Source: Syntrophomonadaceae bacterium
GTDB taxonomy: Bacteria > Bacillota > Dethiobacteria > DTU022
Direction of reading: 5' to 3'
Length of the DNA stretch: 5,984 nucleotides
Assembly: GCA_003553895.1 (NCBI GenBank)
Contig: PWFM01000060.1
Location: 1-5,984, forward strand
Positions 5,383 through 5,984 of the stretch are shown piece after piece (the stretch's first letter is position 1; every line of letters starts with the position of its first letter). A program made the position numbers and the translations under genes. A model generated the notes under the pieces. The model searched no databases. It was not told where the DNA came from and saw only the letters and a program-made list of their open reading frames with translations.

Positions 5383-5984
5383 ATGAGCCTTAATCCTGAA
5401 TTGAACTGGATTTGCGGCCTGCTCAATCAAAACCAGGTCAAATACTGGATCGACAGCGGGACCCTGCTCGGCCTGGCCCGGGAGGGCGGGGTAATCGAAG
5501 GCGATCACGATATCGATATCAGCATGTGGGCCGACAATGAAGAGGTCCTGGAGAAAATATTGCCCGCCGTCAAGGAGCGCGGCTATAAGATCTCCATTAA
5601 GAATTACCGCGGCCTTAACTTCAAGTACAAGTTTTCGCCCCGCTTCAAGGCTTCGACTCTGGATATCGATATCAGTCTTTTCAGGCGGGAGAAGGGTTAT
5701 GCCTGGTGCCCCCAGGTTTACTGCATGCCCTATCCTTTTGAGAACAAAAACCTGGCCTACTATATTTACGCCCTGCCGCACCGCATCATCCAGGAAATAT
5801 TTATCCGCAAAGCGCGGGTTTCGCTCCATAACTGGCCCTGGACCAGCACCTACAAGGTCTACATGATGTGGATCCCCGATCATTTCTTTAAAGAAACCAG
5901 GGCCTTTTATGACGGCATCCCCGCTCCGAAAGATTACGAACAGTACCTGGTCTACCGGTACGGGAAGTGGCAGGTCCCCCGCAG
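5383..5984 (+). CDS. LicD/fukutin-like phosphotransferase paralogue 3, 3' end cut by window edge
   Basis: An ATG at 5383, with GGAG at 5371-5374 (8-nt spacing), opens 200 codons with no stop before the edge, 16 bp after the previous gene. It has a short N-terminus and then YWIDSGTLLGLAREGG (GTLLG 26-30), DHDID (D41, D43, D45) and a second acidic strand LDIDISLFRRE (D94, D96). It is therefore the only one of the three with all expected carboxylates. It resembles paralogue 1 most: AWCP (107-110), WPW (151-153), WIPDHFF, and the terminal YLVYRYGKWQVP. By comparison with paralogue 1, some 20-50 residues including the DDGA block lie beyond the edge. A 14-bp stretch, GATATCGATATCAG, occurs twice (5509-5522 and 5662-5675), encoding the DIDIS of both acidic motifs. 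Role as for the family: transfer of a phospho-linked group to a glycan; the substrate is unknown. Confidence 0.82.
   Translation, partial: MSLNPELNWICGLLNQNQVKYWIDSGTLLGLAREGGVIEGDHDIDISMWADNEEVLEKILPAVKERGYKISIKNYRGLNFKYKFSPRFKASTLDIDISLFRREKGYAWCPQVYCMPYPFENKNLAYYIYALPHRIIQEIFIRKARVSLHNWPWTSTYKVYMMWIPDHFFKETRAFYDGIPAPKDYEQYLVYRYGKWQVPR

Noticed and set aside
5356..5883. Minus-strand ORF of 175 codons opposite paralogue 3
   Set aside because: It lies antisense to a gene with clear LicD-family motifs, so it is a reading-frame shadow.

Overview
The window looks like an accessory surface-polysaccharide locus of a bacterium, most likely a Gram-positive-type Clostridia (Bacillota) member of middling GC content. 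That placement is an inference. It rests on strong AGGAG/GGGGGAG-type ribosome binding sites, a non-ATG start (TTG), sigma-A-like promoters, TagGH-like transporter genes and a MntA-HepT module. No taxonomic marker gene is present.

Left part, all on the minus strand. Positions 1-417 and 410-847 hold a type VII toxin-antitoxin pair, hepT (cut by the left edge) and mntA, overlapping by 8 bp. They have their own promoter (TTGTAA-17-TATAAT, 899-927). Next to them, 974-2458 encodes a single polypeptide with two complete ABC nucleotide-binding domains, and 2613-3389 encodes the matching ABC-2 permease. Transcription runs permease, then ATPase, then (from its own promoter) mntA and hepT. The 154-bp gap between permease and ATPase holds a candidate 49-codon ORF. 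Its TGA overlaps the ATPase TTG start, and a hairpin sits just upstream of that TTG.

Middle, 3390-3747. This is a 358-bp divergent regulatory region. It has a near-consensus promoter reading left into the permease (TTGACT-17-TACAAT). A pair of about 27-bp direct repeats lies just upstream of that promoter's -35 box. An extended -10 promoter (TGCTATAAT) reads right, followed by a leader of about 144 nt with direct and inverted repeats.

Right part, plus strand. Three tandem, tightly spaced genes (3748-4617, 4614-5366, 5383-beyond the edge) encode divergent paralogues of the LicD/fukutin nucleotidyltransferase-fold family. These are cytoplasmic enzymes that move phospho-choline, phospho-alditol or phospho-sugar groups onto glycans. 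All three keep the G-(T/V)-L-L-G and D-(I/L)-D motifs. Only the third keeps the third acidic position; the others carry His or Asn there.

Working model: the LicD-like enzymes add phosphodiester-linked substituents to a surface polymer inside the cell. The divergently transcribed TagGH/Wzm-Wzt-type transporter, with an unusual fused ATPase, exports it. The toxin-antitoxin pair is a neighbour, not an obvious part of the pathway. No tRNA, rRNA, CRISPR array or insertion sequence was seen.
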